A stretch of DNA of 48,974 nt. It comes from Streptomyces albicerus (lineage in GTDB: Bacteria > Actinomycetota > Actinomycetes > Streptomycetales > Streptomycetaceae). The notes beneath the pieces were generated by a model. That model was given only the letters and a program-made list of their open reading frames with translations. It was not told the DNA's origin and did not search any database. Position 1 is the first letter of the stretch. The number at the start of each line of letters is the position of its first letter. Positions 33,703 to 41,775 of the stretch are shown here, piece after piece. Where the stretch lies: positions 1-48,974 of the forward strand of contig NZ_VWMY01000066.1 in the NCBI RefSeq assembly GCF_008905045.1, written 5' to 3'. The position numbers and the translations under genes are program-made.

Positions 33703-34521
33703 CTAGCTCCGGGGCGCGTTCGAGAGGCGGTTCAGCCACTCGGTGAGCAGGGCGTCCTCGGCCGGGCTGAGGACCGGTGCCGGGGACTGGCGGAGGAGGG
33801 CGTTCAGGCGGGCCGCCGTGGCGGGGACGAGGGCCTCCCCTTCCGCCCCGGATGCCGCTGCCCCGGATGCCGCTGCCCCGGGTGCCGCTGGCCCGGGTGC
33901 CGCTGCCCCGGAGGTCGCTGCCCCGGAGGTCGCTGCCTCGGAGGTCGCTGCCCCGGGTGCCTCCGTCGGAGCCGTCACGTCCGGCGTGAACACCATGGCG
34001 TGGACCGCGTCCCGTACCCGGCGGGACACCGTCTTGTCGGTGAACGTCGTCGGGCGGGAGACCAGCATCAGAGCCACGCCGACGTTGGCGGACATGATGA
34101 TCTGGGCCGCCAGTTCCGGGGCGAAGCGCAACTTGCCCTGTTCGGCGGCCCGTTGGAGGTCCGACGTGAGGATGCGGTGGGACTCCAGGGCCGCCGCCGG
34201 GGGCGTACGCATCGCCGGGGAGTTCATCAGGCGGTACAGGTTCGGGTTGGCCAGGGCGAACTCGACGTGGGTGTCCCAGCCGTCCCGCAGGTCCTGGACG
34301 GGGTCCGTGCCGGGGGCGCGGTCGCGCTTGGTCGCGAGGTACTTCTCCCAGCCGTGGTCGACGACCGCCGACAGCAGACCTTCCTTGTCCCCGAAGTGGC
34401 GGTAGAGGGCCGGGGCGCCGACGCCGGCCGCCTCGCACACGGCCCTGGTCGACACGTCCCCGTCGGGGGACTCGGCGACCAGGACCGCCGCCACTTCGAG
34501 GATGCGCGCTTTCGTACTCAC
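33703..34521 (-). CDS. TetR-family transcriptional regulator with a repetitive Ala-rich insert
   Basis: A regulator of about 272 residues. The HTH is KARILEVAAVLVAESPDGDVSTRAVCEAAGVGAPALYRHFGDKEGLLSAVV (about 3-55), typical of TetR. The ligand domain follows to about residue 190. A run of about 40 residues rich in GAAAS/GAATS pentapeptides then interrupts the C-terminus, encoded by seven 15-bp repeats (33851-33955). I place the start at the GTG of VSTKARIL (34521), where homologues start. A GTG at 34560 overlapping the SDR stop (GTGA) would add 13 residues and give translational coupling. It probably controls the SDR operon upstream. Several AGCG/CGCT boxes in that promoter and one near its own start are candidate sites. 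Confidence 0.85.
   Translation of the reverse strand: MSTKARILEVAAVLVAESPDGDVSTRAVCEAAGVGAPALYRHFGDKEGLLSAVVDHGWEKYLATKRDRAPGTDPVQDLRDGWDTHVEFALANPNLYRLMNSPAMRTPPAAALESHRILTSDLQRAAEQGKLRFAPELAAQIIMSANVGVALMLVSRPTTFTDKTVSRRVRDAVHAMVFTPDVTAPTEAPGAATSEAATSGAATSGAAAPGPAAPGAAASGAAASGAEGEALVPATAARLNALLRQSPAPVLSPAEDALLTEWLNRLSNAPRS
33851..33955. repeat. 15-bp coding minisatellite in the TetR gene
   Basis: Seven consecutive 15-bp units run from 33851 to 33955. The first two are GATGCCGCTGCCCCG, and later ones vary as GGTGCCGCTGCCCCG and GAGGTCGCTGCCCCG. On the minus strand they encode Ala-rich pentapeptides. The copy number probably varies between strains. Confidence 0.9.
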
Positions 34522-34556
34522 GGAAGCGACGCTAACGGAAGCGATCCGGCGCGAGG

Positions 34557-35456
34557 TCACGCGGTGGCCTTCTGCGGGGCGAGCAGGTCGTCCAGGCCTA
34601 TGCGCGTCAGGAACTCGGCGCGTATACGGTCCGCGACCCGGCTGACCTCTTCCGCCCCGTCGTTCGCCGGGTCGACGTGGACCCGGAAGGGCCGCTCGCC
34701 GTGCGGGGTGTCGACGACCTCGACGATCGCGTCGGCGACCAGGGACACGTCGGCGTCGGCCGGGGCGAGGGCGGCGAGGCGTCGGCCGACCTGGTCCATC
34801 AGGCCCGCGTACCGCTCCTCGTACGCCGGGATCACCGTCTGCTCGGAGGGGTGTCCGCCGGTCGCGAAGTGGTTCGTGCCCGACGTGAACGCGCCCGGCA
34901 CCACGATGGTCGTCTCGATGTTGAAACGGGCCAGCTCGGCCGCGTACGACACGGCGAGCGCGTCCATCCCGGCCTTCGCGGCGAAATACGGCGCGAGGTA
35001 GGGCGGGGTGCCACCCCTGGTGGAGCTGGAGCCGACCCAGAGCACCAGGCCGTGCTCCTGGGCGCGCAGGTGCGGGAGGGCGGCGCGGTTGACCCGCTGG
35101 GTGCCGAGCACGTTCGTGTCGTACACCGCGGCCAGTTCCTCCGGAGTGAAGGCCTCGGTCGGGCCGGTCACCATGTGGCCCGCGTTGTGGACGACCACGT
35201 CCAGCGCACCGGCTTCGGCCAGGATCGTGGCGACGGCGGCGTCCGCGGACTCCTGCGAGAGGACGTCCAACTCGACGGTGCGCAGGTCGACTTGATGCTC
35301 GGTGGCGTACGCCTCGGCCTCGGCGACCCGGCCCGCGTTACGGCCCTTGGTGTCGCGCATCGCGGCGTAGACCGTGTGGCCCGCGTCGGCCAGCGCCCGT
35401 GCGGCGAGCGCGCCGAAACCGGAACCCGCGCCCGTGATGACGATCGTCTTGCCCAT
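34557..35456 (-). CDS. Short-chain dehydrogenase/reductase
   Basis: A 299-residue SDR. The cofactor motif is TGAGSGFG (8-15), the NAG motif is HNAGHM, and the active site is SSSTRGGTPPYLAPYFAAK with Tyr-x3-Lys. The long C-terminal part is typical of SDRs annotated as oxidoreductases acting on hydrophobic alcohols or ketones. A clean AAGGAG site precedes the ATG. It is the second gene of an SDR-SDR-TetR unit: 59 nt of purine-rich sequence separates it from the upstream SDR, and its stop touches the possible GTG start of TetR. Confidence 0.92.
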   Translation of the reverse strand: MGKTIVITGAGSGFGALAARALADAGHTVYAAMRDTKGRNAGRVAEAEAYATEHQVDLRTVELDVLSQESADAAVATILAEAGALDVVVHNAGHMVTGPTEAFTPEELAAVYDTNVLGTQRVNRAALPHLRAQEHGLVLWVGSSSTRGGTPPYLAPYFAAKAGMDALAVSYAAELARFNIETTIVVPGAFTSGTNHFATGGHPSEQTVIPAYEERYAGLMDQVGRRLAALAPADADVSLVADAIVEVVDTPHGERPFRVHVDPANDGAEEVSRVADRIRAEFLTRIGLDDLLAPQKATA

Positions 35457-35515
35457 GACGGAACTCCTTGGAGAGAAACGGAAGAGACAGGGGGGAGAGG
35501 GGAGGGAGAGGGGGT

Positions 35516-36289
35516 TTACGCGATGCCGCCGTTGGCGCGGACCACCTGGCCGTTGACCCAGCGGCCGGCCGGACCGGCCAGGAAGGACACGACCTCGGCG
35601 ATGTCGTTCGGGGTGCCGAGGCGCTCCAGCGGCGGCTGGGCGGCCATCCGCGCGATGGTTTCCTCGTCCTTGCCGTCCAGGAACAGGGCGGTGGCGGTCG
35701 GGCCCGGGGCCACGGCGTTGACGGTGATGTCCCGGCCGCGCATCTCGCGGGCCAGGATCAGGGTCATGGCCTCGACTGCGCCCTTGGAGGCGGCGTACCC
35801 GCTGTAGCCGGGGAGGGCGAGCGCCAGCACGGAGCTGGAGAAGTTGATGATCGCGCCGCCCTCGCGCAGCCGGCGCGCGGCCTGCTGGTCGACGACGAAG
35901 GTGCCGCGGATGTTGGTGCGGTGCATCCGGTCCAGCGCGTCGAGGTCGGTTTCGGCCAGCGGGGCCAGGGTCATGACTCCGGCGGCGTGGACGACGACGT
36001 CGACCCCGCCGTACGTGGACTCGGCGGCGTCGAAGAGGGCCGCCACCTCGGTCTCGTCGGCGACGTCGGCCCGGAAGGCGAGCGCCTGCCCGCCCGCCTC
36101 GGCGATCGCGGCGACGGTCTTGTCGGCCTCGGCCTGGTTGCCCGCGAAGTTCACGACGACGGCGAACCCGTCGCCCGCCAGGCGCTCCGCGGTCTCCCGG
36201 CCGATCCCCCGGGATCCTCCGGTGACGATCGCGACGCGGGCGGAGGTGCCGGTGTTCGTGCTGGTACCGGTGCTGGACTGCTCACTCAT
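35516..36289 (-). CDS. Short-chain dehydrogenase/reductase (FabG-like)
   Basis: A 257-residue classical SDR. An unusual N-terminus of Ser/Thr-rich sequence (MSEQSSTGTSTNTGTSA) precedes VAIVTGGSRGIGRETAERLA. HAAGV, INFSSS and YSGYAASKGAVEA give the NAG, Ser and Tyr-x3-Lys elements. The end WVNGQVVRANGGIA is FabG-like, and the protein probably uses NADPH. The start at 36289 follows GAGGAG. It is first in the operon with the second SDR and the TetR gene. Its promoter region (36290-36448) is rich in AGCG/CGCT half-sites, which are good candidates for TetR binding. Confidence 0.92.
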   Translation of the reverse strand: MSEQSSTGTSTNTGTSARVAIVTGGSRGIGRETAERLAGDGFAVVVNFAGNQAEADKTVAAIAEAGGQALAFRADVADETEVAALFDAAESTYGGVDVVVHAAGVMTLAPLAETDLDALDRMHRTNIRGTFVVDQQAARRLREGGAIINFSSSVLALALPGYSGYAASKGAVEAMTLILAREMRGRDITVNAVAPGPTATALFLDGKDEETIARMAAQPPLERLGTPNDIAEVVSFLAGPAGRWVNGQVVRANGGIA

Positions 36290-36360
36290 GACGGTGCTCC
36301 TCGTCTCGGTGGGATAGCGCTGCTTCCATCCCGACGAGAACAACGCTAACACCGATGCGA

Positions 36361-36440
36361 TAGCGACGCTACCCCCAGCCGTAACATCGCTACGCCAACC
36401 CTGGGCGCGATGCGAACGCCGCTACGAAACGCCGCTACGA
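36361..36440. promoter_or_regulatory. Cluster of CGCTA boxes upstream of the SDR-SDR-TetR operon
   Basis: A perfect 11-bp palindrome TAGCGACGCTA lies at 36361-36371. ATCGCTACG follows at about 36386, and a 13-bp direct repeat AACGCCGCTACGA occurs twice at 36415-36427 and 36428-36440. The core AGCGACGCTA also occurs just upstream of the TetR start near 34523. Together these suggest a TetR operator set with autoregulation. Confidence 0.5.
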
Positions 36441-36448
36441 AGCACCCT

Positions 36449-36832
36449 TCAGTCGCGCTTGAACACCTTGCTCAGCCGACCGACCTTCGCGGGCTGTGGT
36501 TCGGCAGGCGGCGGCTCCGTGAAGTGCGCGAGCTCCGCGACGGAGATCCGGACGTGCTCGGAGTCGATGACGACATCCCCATACAGCTCGCTCCACCTCG
36601 AGTGGCCGATCTCCACGAGCCAGCTGGTCTCGGAGATCCGGAACACACTGCGGCCCAGCTCCGCCGGCGAGCGAAAGGTGTCCCCGGTGCACGAGAGCGT
36701 CACTTCCTGTGCCATGGACAGGGCGTGCTCCCGCCCGTCCTCCGCATGCAGCTTCTGACGCAGAGTCCACTTGCCTTCGCTGCCGACCCGGTTGTGCTCG
36801 ACGAGCACGTACCACTCCCCTGCAGGCCCCAT
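36449..36832 (-). CDS. Hypothetical protein, 127 residues
   Basis: A soluble protein starting MGPAGEWYVLVEHNRVG and ending KVGRLSKVFKRD. It is rich in beta-type sequence (WTLRQKLHAEDGREHALSMAQEV, FRISETSWLVEIG, VVIDSEHVRISVAELAH) with no signal peptide or membrane segment. I recognise no family. It is accepted because the ATG at 36832 has GGGGAGG 8 nt upstream and codon use is normal. It is divergent from the antitoxin-like gene at 36902. Confidence 0.75.
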   Translation of the reverse strand: MGPAGEWYVLVEHNRVGSEGKWTLRQKLHAEDGREHALSMAQEVTLSCTGDTFRSPAELGRSVFRISETSWLVEIGHSRWSELYGDVVIDSEHVRISVAELAHFTEPPPAEPQPAKVGRLSKVFKRD

Positions 36833-36901
36833 CCCCGCAACCTCCCCACTCACCCCGGGACCGTCACGCCGGCCCCACCCGACCCAAGGCATGATGCCCA
36901 C

Positions 36902-37153
36902 ATGACGGTCACCATGACGATGAGCCTGCCCGATGACGTGGCCGCCTTCGTGAAGGCCAAGGGGAACCCCTCCGCGTACACCGCCCGGATACTGCGCCGC
37001 CAGATGCTCGCCGAGGAACTGGAGAAGTCCGCGCGGGTGCGGGCCGAGGCCGGGATCGTGGTCACCGCCGGGGAGCCCGCCGAGAGTGCCGGGGAGCATG
37101 CCGAGAGTGAGGACGCCGCCCTGGAGCGCTGGGCGCGGGTGGCGGGCAGGTAA
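36902..37153 (+). CDS. Ribbon-helix-helix / antitoxin-like small protein
   Basis: An 83-residue protein. MTMSLPDDVAAFVKAKGNPSAYTARILRRQM (about 5-35) looks like the N-terminal DNA-binding part of type II antitoxins of the CopG/ParD kind. The rest is a helix (LAEELEKSARVRAEAG) and an acidic tail with two AES repeats, as in toxin-binding arms. No toxin gene follows: the next gene is the convergent aldehyde dehydrogenase. It may be an orphan antitoxin or a stand-alone regulator. Spacing and AAGG support the ATG at 36902. Confidence 0.65.
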   Translation: MTVTMTMSLPDDVAAFVKAKGNPSAYTARILRRQMLAEELEKSARVRAEAGIVVTAGEPAESAGEHAESEDAALERWARVAGR

Positions 37154-37197
37154 GCGCGGGCACGCCTGTCGGCTGTCCTACGCCGGAGGCCGCGGCG

Positions 37198-38661
37198 TCA
37201 GCCCGGCCACACGATCGACTGCAGTTCGCTGTACGCGTGCAGGGCGTACGAACCCACGTCCCGGCCCACGCCGCTCTGCTTGAAGCCGCCGAAAGGGGCC
37301 TCCATGTTGCGGCCGACCGTGTTGACGCCGACGCCGCCCGCCCGGAGCTGCCGGGCGACGCGGAAGGCGCGGGACACGTCGCCGGACCAGACGTAGTCGA
37401 TGAGGCCGTAGTCGCTGTCGTTGGCGAGGTCGACCGCCTGGTCCTCGTCGTCGAAGGGGAGGACCACGACGACCGGGCCGAAGATCTCCTCGCGGACCAC
37501 CCGCATGTCGTTGGTGCAGTCGGCGAGGAGGGTGGGTGCCACGTAGAAGCCCCGCTCGAACTCGGGGCCGTGTGCGGGGCGTTCACCGCCCGCGACCACC
37601 CGTGCGCCCTCCTTGCGGCCCAGTTCGACGTACGACTCGACCCGGTCCCGGTGGGCGGCGGAGATCACCGGGCCGACCACCGTACCGTCGGCGCGCGGGT
37701 CGCCCACCTTCAAATAGCCGATGTAAGCCGCCAGTTGGGCAACAAGCCGGTCGTACACGGCCCGCTGAGCGAGCACCCGCGTCGGAGCCGTACAGATCTG
37801 CCCGCTGTAGAACGAGAACGTCGTGCCGATCCCCCGGACCGCCGACTCCAGGTCGGCGTCCTCGAAGACGACCGCCGCGCCCTTCCCGCCCAGCTCCATC
37901 AGCTGCCGTTTCATGCCGCGCCCGCAGACCTCCGCGATACGCCGCCCGACGGCGGTCGAGCCGGTGAAGCTCACCATGTCCACGTCGTCCGAGTCGACGG
38001 CGGCCTCCCCGACCTCCGCGCGCGAACCGCTGACGACGTTCACGACACCCGGCGGCGCGCCCGCCGCCTCCAGCGCCTCCGCCATCCGGTACACGGAGAG
38101 CGGGTCCTGCGGGGCAGGCTTCACGACGACCGTGTTGCCCATGGCCAGCGCCGGGGCGATCTTCCCGGCCGGGTTCGCCCAGGGGTTGTTGTACGAGGTG
38201 ATGCAGGTGACCACGCCCACCGGCTGGCGCACGGCCAGGGCGCCCATCACGGCGGCCTTGCCGAACGGGCCCGCCTCGTTGATCTGCGGGGGCAGCGCCT
38301 GCTCGACGGGCTCCACGCACGCGTACCGCTCGAAACGGGCCGCCCCGACACCCACCTGCATCCCCCGCGCCGTGCCGGTCGTGGCGCCGGTCTCGGCCTG
38401 CGCCAGCTCGGCGTACGGGACGAGGTTGCGCCGGATCACCTCGGCCGCCCGGTGAAGGACGGCGGCACGCTCCTCGGGAGCCGTGCGCGACCATGCCCGG
38501 AAGGCCTCGCGGGCCGCGGCGGCAGCCGCGTGCACCTGATCCCGCGAGGCCTCCGGAGCCAGCCCGACGACACCCTCGGTCGCCGGGTCGATCACCTCGT
38601 AGTGGCCACCGTCCGGCTCCACCCACGAGCCGCCGATGAACAGCCGCTGCCCGTCCGTCAC
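37198..38661 (-). CDS. Aldehyde dehydrogenase (NAD(P)-dependent)
   Basis: A 487-residue ALDH. Conserved parts include TSYNNPWANPAGKIAPALAMGNTVVVKPA, FTGSTAVGRRI, the general base Glu in MELGGKGA, the catalytic Cys in YSGQICTAPTRV, and EEIFGPVVVV. It should oxidise an aldehyde to an acid, as the last oxidative step of a catabolic route. The GTG 38661 follows CTGGGGG; a GTG at 38679 would add six residues. It lies about 20 nt after the D-aminoacylase-like gene on the same strand, so the two form an operon. Confidence 0.94.
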   Translation of the reverse strand: MTDGQRLFIGGSWVEPDGGHYEVIDPATEGVVGLAPEASRDQVHAAAAAAREAFRAWSRTAPEERAAVLHRAAEVIRRNLVPYAELAQAETGATTGTARGMQVGVGAARFERYACVEPVEQALPPQINEAGPFGKAAVMGALAVRQPVGVVTCITSYNNPWANPAGKIAPALAMGNTVVVKPAPQDPLSVYRMAEALEAAGAPPGVVNVVSGSRAEVGEAAVDSDDVDMVSFTGSTAVGRRIAEVCGRGMKRQLMELGGKGAAVVFEDADLESAVRGIGTTFSFYSGQICTAPTRVLAQRAVYDRLVAQLAAYIGYLKVGDPRADGTVVGPVISAAHRDRVESYVELGRKEGARVVAGGERPAHGPEFERGFYVAPTLLADCTNDMRVVREEIFGPVVVVLPFDDEDQAVDLANDSDYGLIDYVWSGDVSRAFRVARQLRAGGVGVNTVGRNMEAPFGGFKQSGVGRDVGSYALHAYSELQSIVWPG

Positions 38662-38680
38662 TTGACCCCCAGGTCGCACA

Positions 38681-40411
38681 TCACTTGGTGCTCACCGTCC
38701 GCGTGTCCCGACCCGAGCGCAGCACCTTCCCCGGTACGGCCCCGGTCACCGCATCGCCCCGGATCGCCTCGACTCCGTTGACCCACACGGCCGTCACGCC
38801 GATCGCCTTGGAGTCGAGCCGCGGACTGTCTCCCGGCAGGTCGTGCACCAGGGTGGCCTTGCCGGCGTCGATCCGTTCCGGGTCGAAGAGCACGAGGTCC
38901 GCATGGAAACCCTCCGCGACACGTCCGCGCTCGCGGAGTCCGAAGAGCTGTGCCGGATCGTCCGTGAGCATCTTCACCGCCTGCTCCAGGGTCACCAGCT
39001 TCCGGCCCCGCAAACAGTCGCCGATGAACCGGGTCGTGTACGGAGCCCCGCACATCCGGTCCAGATGGGCGCCCGCGTCCGACCCGCCGAGCATCACGTC
39101 CTCGTGCCGCCACGTCTCCTGGCGCAGCGTCCACGAGTCGGGGTCGTTGTCGGTGGGCATGGGCCAGAGGACCGTACGCATCCGGTCGTTGGCGCAGATC
39201 TCGACGATGCACTCGAACGGCTCCTGGCCGCGCTCGGCCGCGATGTCCCGTACGACCCGCCCCGTGAGCCCCTCGTTCTCCGCGCTGTACGTGTCCCCGA
39301 TGACGTACCGCCCGAAGTCGGCGAGCCGCCGGAAGACACCGGCCTCCTTCGAGTCGGCCCGCCGCAGCATCTCGGCCCGGACCCCGGGGTCCCGCAGCTT
39401 CGCGATCCGTTCGGGCACGGGCAGGCCGAGCACCTCGCCCCACCCGGGGATGAGGTTGAGCGCGCAGAACGTACCGAGCGACATGTTCATCGGCGTGAGG
39501 ATCGGCATCGTCAGCGCGACGATCCGCCCACCGGCCTTTCGGGCCCGTTCACTTGCCGCGAGCTGCCGCGGCACGCGCTCGGGGACGGACGAGTCGATCG
39601 TCAGGACGTTCCAGTTCAGCGGACGCCCCGCCGCCGCGCTCATCTCCACGAAAAGATCGATCTCGTCGTCGCTGAACTGATCGAGGCAGCCCGCGACGAT
39701 CGCCTCGATCTGCGTACCCTCGTGCTCGCCCACCGCCTGTGAAAGCGCCAGCAGTTCGGCCGGCCCGGCATGCCGAGAGGCGACCGGCTTTCCGTCCCCG
39801 TCGGAGTGCGTGGACGACTGCGTGGTGGAGAACCCCCAGGCCCCGGCCCCCATCGCCTCATGGAGGAGCCCGAGCATCCGCGACAACTGCTCCTCGGTCG
39901 GCTGCCCGCCCACGGCATCCGGCCCCATCACATACCGCCGCAACGCACAATGCCCGACCATGAAGCCCGCGTTGACCGCGATCCGCCCCTCCAGGGCATC
40001 CAGATACTCCCCGAAGGAATGCCAGCTCCAGGGCGCCCCCTCCTCCAGCGCGACCAGCGACATCCCCTCGACCTTGGACATCATCCGCCGCGTGTAGTCG
40101 GCGTCTTCCGGCCGCTCCGGATTGAGCGGAGCGAGGGTGAAACCGCAGTTGCCACCGGCGACGGTCGTCACACCGTGGTTCAGGGACGGGGTCGCATACG
40201 GGTCCCAGAACAGCTGCGCGTCGTAGTGGGTGTGCGGATCGACGAACCCAGGAGCGAGTACGAGCCCGGACGCGTCCTCACTCGTACGCGCCGCCTCGGT
40301 GACGCTCCCGATCACGGCGATACGCCCGTCACGTATCCCCACGTCAGCGGTGTACGAGGGCGCACCCGACCCATCCACGACGGTCGCGCCCTTGATCAGA
40401 TGGTCAAGCAT
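38681..40411 (-). CDS. Amidohydrolase, N-acyl-D-amino-acid deacylase family
   Basis: A 576-residue TIM-barrel metallohydrolase. The metal motif HTHYD follows APGFVDP near residue 68, and TTVAGGNCGFTLAP is the strand with the bridging Cys of D-aminoacylases. Later motifs include GHCALRRYVMG and GSDAGAHLDRMCG with the catalytic Asp. The end (GVTAVWVNGVEAIRG) is the usual composite beta domain. It hydrolyses an amide, lactam or acylated amino acid. In this catabolic cluster it may open a ring or remove an acyl group, and the ALDH gene follows. The ATG at 40411 has GTAGGAAG upstream. Codon use is like that of its neighbours. Confidence 0.92.
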   Translation of the reverse strand: MLDHLIKGATVVDGSGAPSYTADVGIRDGRIAVIGSVTEAARTSEDASGLVLAPGFVDPHTHYDAQLFWDPYATPSLNHGVTTVAGGNCGFTLAPLNPERPEDADYTRRMMSKVEGMSLVALEEGAPWSWHSFGEYLDALEGRIAVNAGFMVGHCALRRYVMGPDAVGGQPTEEQLSRMLGLLHEAMGAGAWGFSTTQSSTHSDGDGKPVASRHAGPAELLALSQAVGEHEGTQIEAIVAGCLDQFSDDEIDLFVEMSAAAGRPLNWNVLTIDSSVPERVPRQLAASERARKAGGRIVALTMPILTPMNMSLGTFCALNLIPGWGEVLGLPVPERIAKLRDPGVRAEMLRRADSKEAGVFRRLADFGRYVIGDTYSAENEGLTGRVVRDIAAERGQEPFECIVEICANDRMRTVLWPMPTDNDPDSWTLRQETWRHEDVMLGGSDAGAHLDRMCGAPYTTRFIGDCLRGRKLVTLEQAVKMLTDDPAQLFGLRERGRVAEGFHADLVLFDPERIDAGKATLVHDLPGDSPRLDSKAIGVTAVWVNGVEAIRGDAVTGAVPGKVLRSGRDTRTVSTK

Positions 40412-40488
40412 GCTTCCTACGCCCCTCTCTGGCTTTCTGCAGTGTCCGGCTCTCTGCGCTGTCCGCCTCCGCACTGGGGGCGCCCCTC

Positions 40489-40531
40489 AGGGGCGCGGGG
40501 AACTGCGCGACAAGCCACAACGAACCCGCAG
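40489..40531. repeat. Dispersed 43-bp intergenic element, copy 2
   Basis: It matches copy 1 (28538-28580) at 40 of 43 positions. It overlaps a short palindrome GCGCCCCT-C-AGGGGCGC (40480-40496). It lies in the 133-bp gap between the LLM stop (40545) and the amidohydrolase start (40411). Confidence 0.8.
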
Positions 40532-40544
40532 CCTCCGACAAACC

Positions 40545-41663
40545 TCAGACGGCCTGCCGGAACCGAGTTGTCCGATGCACAGGATCCGTATCGATCTTCG
40601 GAATCACGTGCTCCCCGATCAGCCGAATCGTCTGCAGCGTCTCCTCCTTCGGCACCCCCACCGGCAACCCGAACGACAACTGATCGGCCCCGGCCTGCTC
40701 CCACCGCTTGCACTGCGTGAGCACCTCGTCCGGATCCCCGCAGATCAACAGCTCCTCGGCGATGAGGAGTTCGACGAACTCCTCGTTGTACTCGGGCAGC
40801 GTCTCCGGCCACACGGGGAACCCCTCGGGCCGCGGGAAGGTGTCGTGATACCGGAAGACGAGCGAGGGCAGATAGTGCAGCCCACCGCCCACAGCGATCC
40901 GTATCGCCTCTTCGTGCGTGGGCGCACAGATCGCGGTGGTCGTCACCATCACGTTGTCGTTGACGAAGTCCCCGATCGGCTCCGCCTCGACGACCGCCGT
41001 CTTGTACTGCTCGAGCACCCACTCCATGTCGGAGACCTTCTGCACGCTGAAGCCGAGCACTCCGAGCCCCTTGCGGGCGGCCATGGAGTACGACGGCGGC
41101 GACCCGGCGGCGTACCACATGGCGGGGTGCGACTTCCCGTGCGGCTTGGGCAGGACCTTGCGCGGCGGGAGCTGCCAGTGCTTGCCCTGGAACCCGACGT
41201 ACTCGTCCTGGAGCCACATCTTCGGGAACTCGGCGATGGTCTCTTCCCAGATCTCCTTCGTGTAGTTCATGTCGGTGATGCCGGGAAGGAAGCCGAGGAT
41301 CTCGTGCGAACCGGCGCCGCGTCCGCTGCCGAACTCGAAGCGGTTCTCGGTGAGATGGTCGAGCATGGCGACCTTCTCGGCGACCTTCACGGGGTGGTTG
41401 ACCTGGGCGAGCGGGTTGAAGATCCCGGACCCGAGGTGAATGCGCTCGGTGGCGTGCGCGAGGTACCCGAGGAAGACGTCGTTCGCGGAGAGGTGCGAGT
41501 ACTCCTCCAGGAAGTGGTGCTCGGACGCCCAGGCGTACTTGAAGCCGGACTTGTCCGCCTGGATGACGTACTCGGTCTCCTCCATCAGCGCCTTGTGTTC
41601 CGCGAGCGGATCGGTCTCGGCCCGCTTGCCCACGTATCCCTGTACAAAGAGCCCGAATTCCAA
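40545..41663 (-). CDS. LLM-class flavin-dependent oxidoreductase (LuxA-like)
   Basis: A 372-residue luciferase-like monooxygenase. It starts EFGLFVQGYVGKRAETDP and shows YAWASEHHFLEEYSHLS, IHLGSGIFNPLAQVNHPVKVAEKVAMLDHLTENRFEFGSGRGAGSHE, the flavin-binding part. These enzymes use FMNH2 or F420 to oxygenate or reduce hydrophobic compounds. The first possible start is TTG 41663, since an in-frame TGA lies two codons before it. No Shine-Dalgarno is seen on this strand, so the message may be leaderless or initiated weakly. Two copies of the CTGAC/GTCAG operator lie upstream (41697 and 41761). Confidence 0.92.
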   Translation of the reverse strand: MEFGLFVQGYVGKRAETDPLAEHKALMEETEYVIQADKSGFKYAWASEHHFLEEYSHLSANDVFLGYLAHATERIHLGSGIFNPLAQVNHPVKVAEKVAMLDHLTENRFEFGSGRGAGSHEILGFLPGITDMNYTKEIWEETIAEFPKMWLQDEYVGFQGKHWQLPPRKVLPKPHGKSHPAMWYAAGSPPSYSMAARKGLGVLGFSVQKVSDMEWVLEQYKTAVVEAEPIGDFVNDNVMVTTTAICAPTHEEAIRIAVGGGLHYLPSLVFRYHDTFPRPEGFPVWPETLPEYNEEFVELLIAEELLICGDPDEVLTQCKRWEQAGADQLSFGLPVGVPKEETLQTIRLIGEHVIPKIDTDPVHRTTRFRQAV

Positions 41664-41696
41664 GGAGGTTCACCGTCCCCGAGAGTCTGGATACGA

Positions 41697-41717
41697 GATC
41701 TGACATACCGTCAGATC
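41697..41717. promoter_or_regulatory. TetR-type operator, site 2
   Basis: GATCTGAC (41697-41704) and GTCAGATC (41710-41717) are perfect arms around ATACC, 34 bp before the LLM start codon. It aligns with the CTGACGGNCCGTCAG sites at 7409 and 44871. Confidence 0.75.
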
Positions 41718-41760
41718 CACTGAGGCCGACTGTTCCACCGCCCGCCTGGAGCGTCAATAG

Positions 41761-41775
41761 CTGACGCCACGTCAG
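41761..41775. promoter_or_regulatory. TetR-type operator, site 3 (CTGACGCCACGTCAG)
   Basis: A palindrome with 6-bp arms and a 3-nt centre. It includes the stop codon of the upstream SDR and lies about 43 bp from site 2. It is probably a second binding site in the LLM promoter. Confidence 0.6.

Noticed and set aside
33703..34521. This TetR as regulator of the CTGACGGNCCGTCAG sites
   Set aside because: No such site lies near the gene or its operon. Its own region carries a different box (AGCGACGCTA).
41658..41670. Perfect AAGGAGGT ribosome-site-like sequence near the LLM start
   Set aside because: It is on the plus strand, while the gene is on the minus strand. No plus-strand gene follows it.
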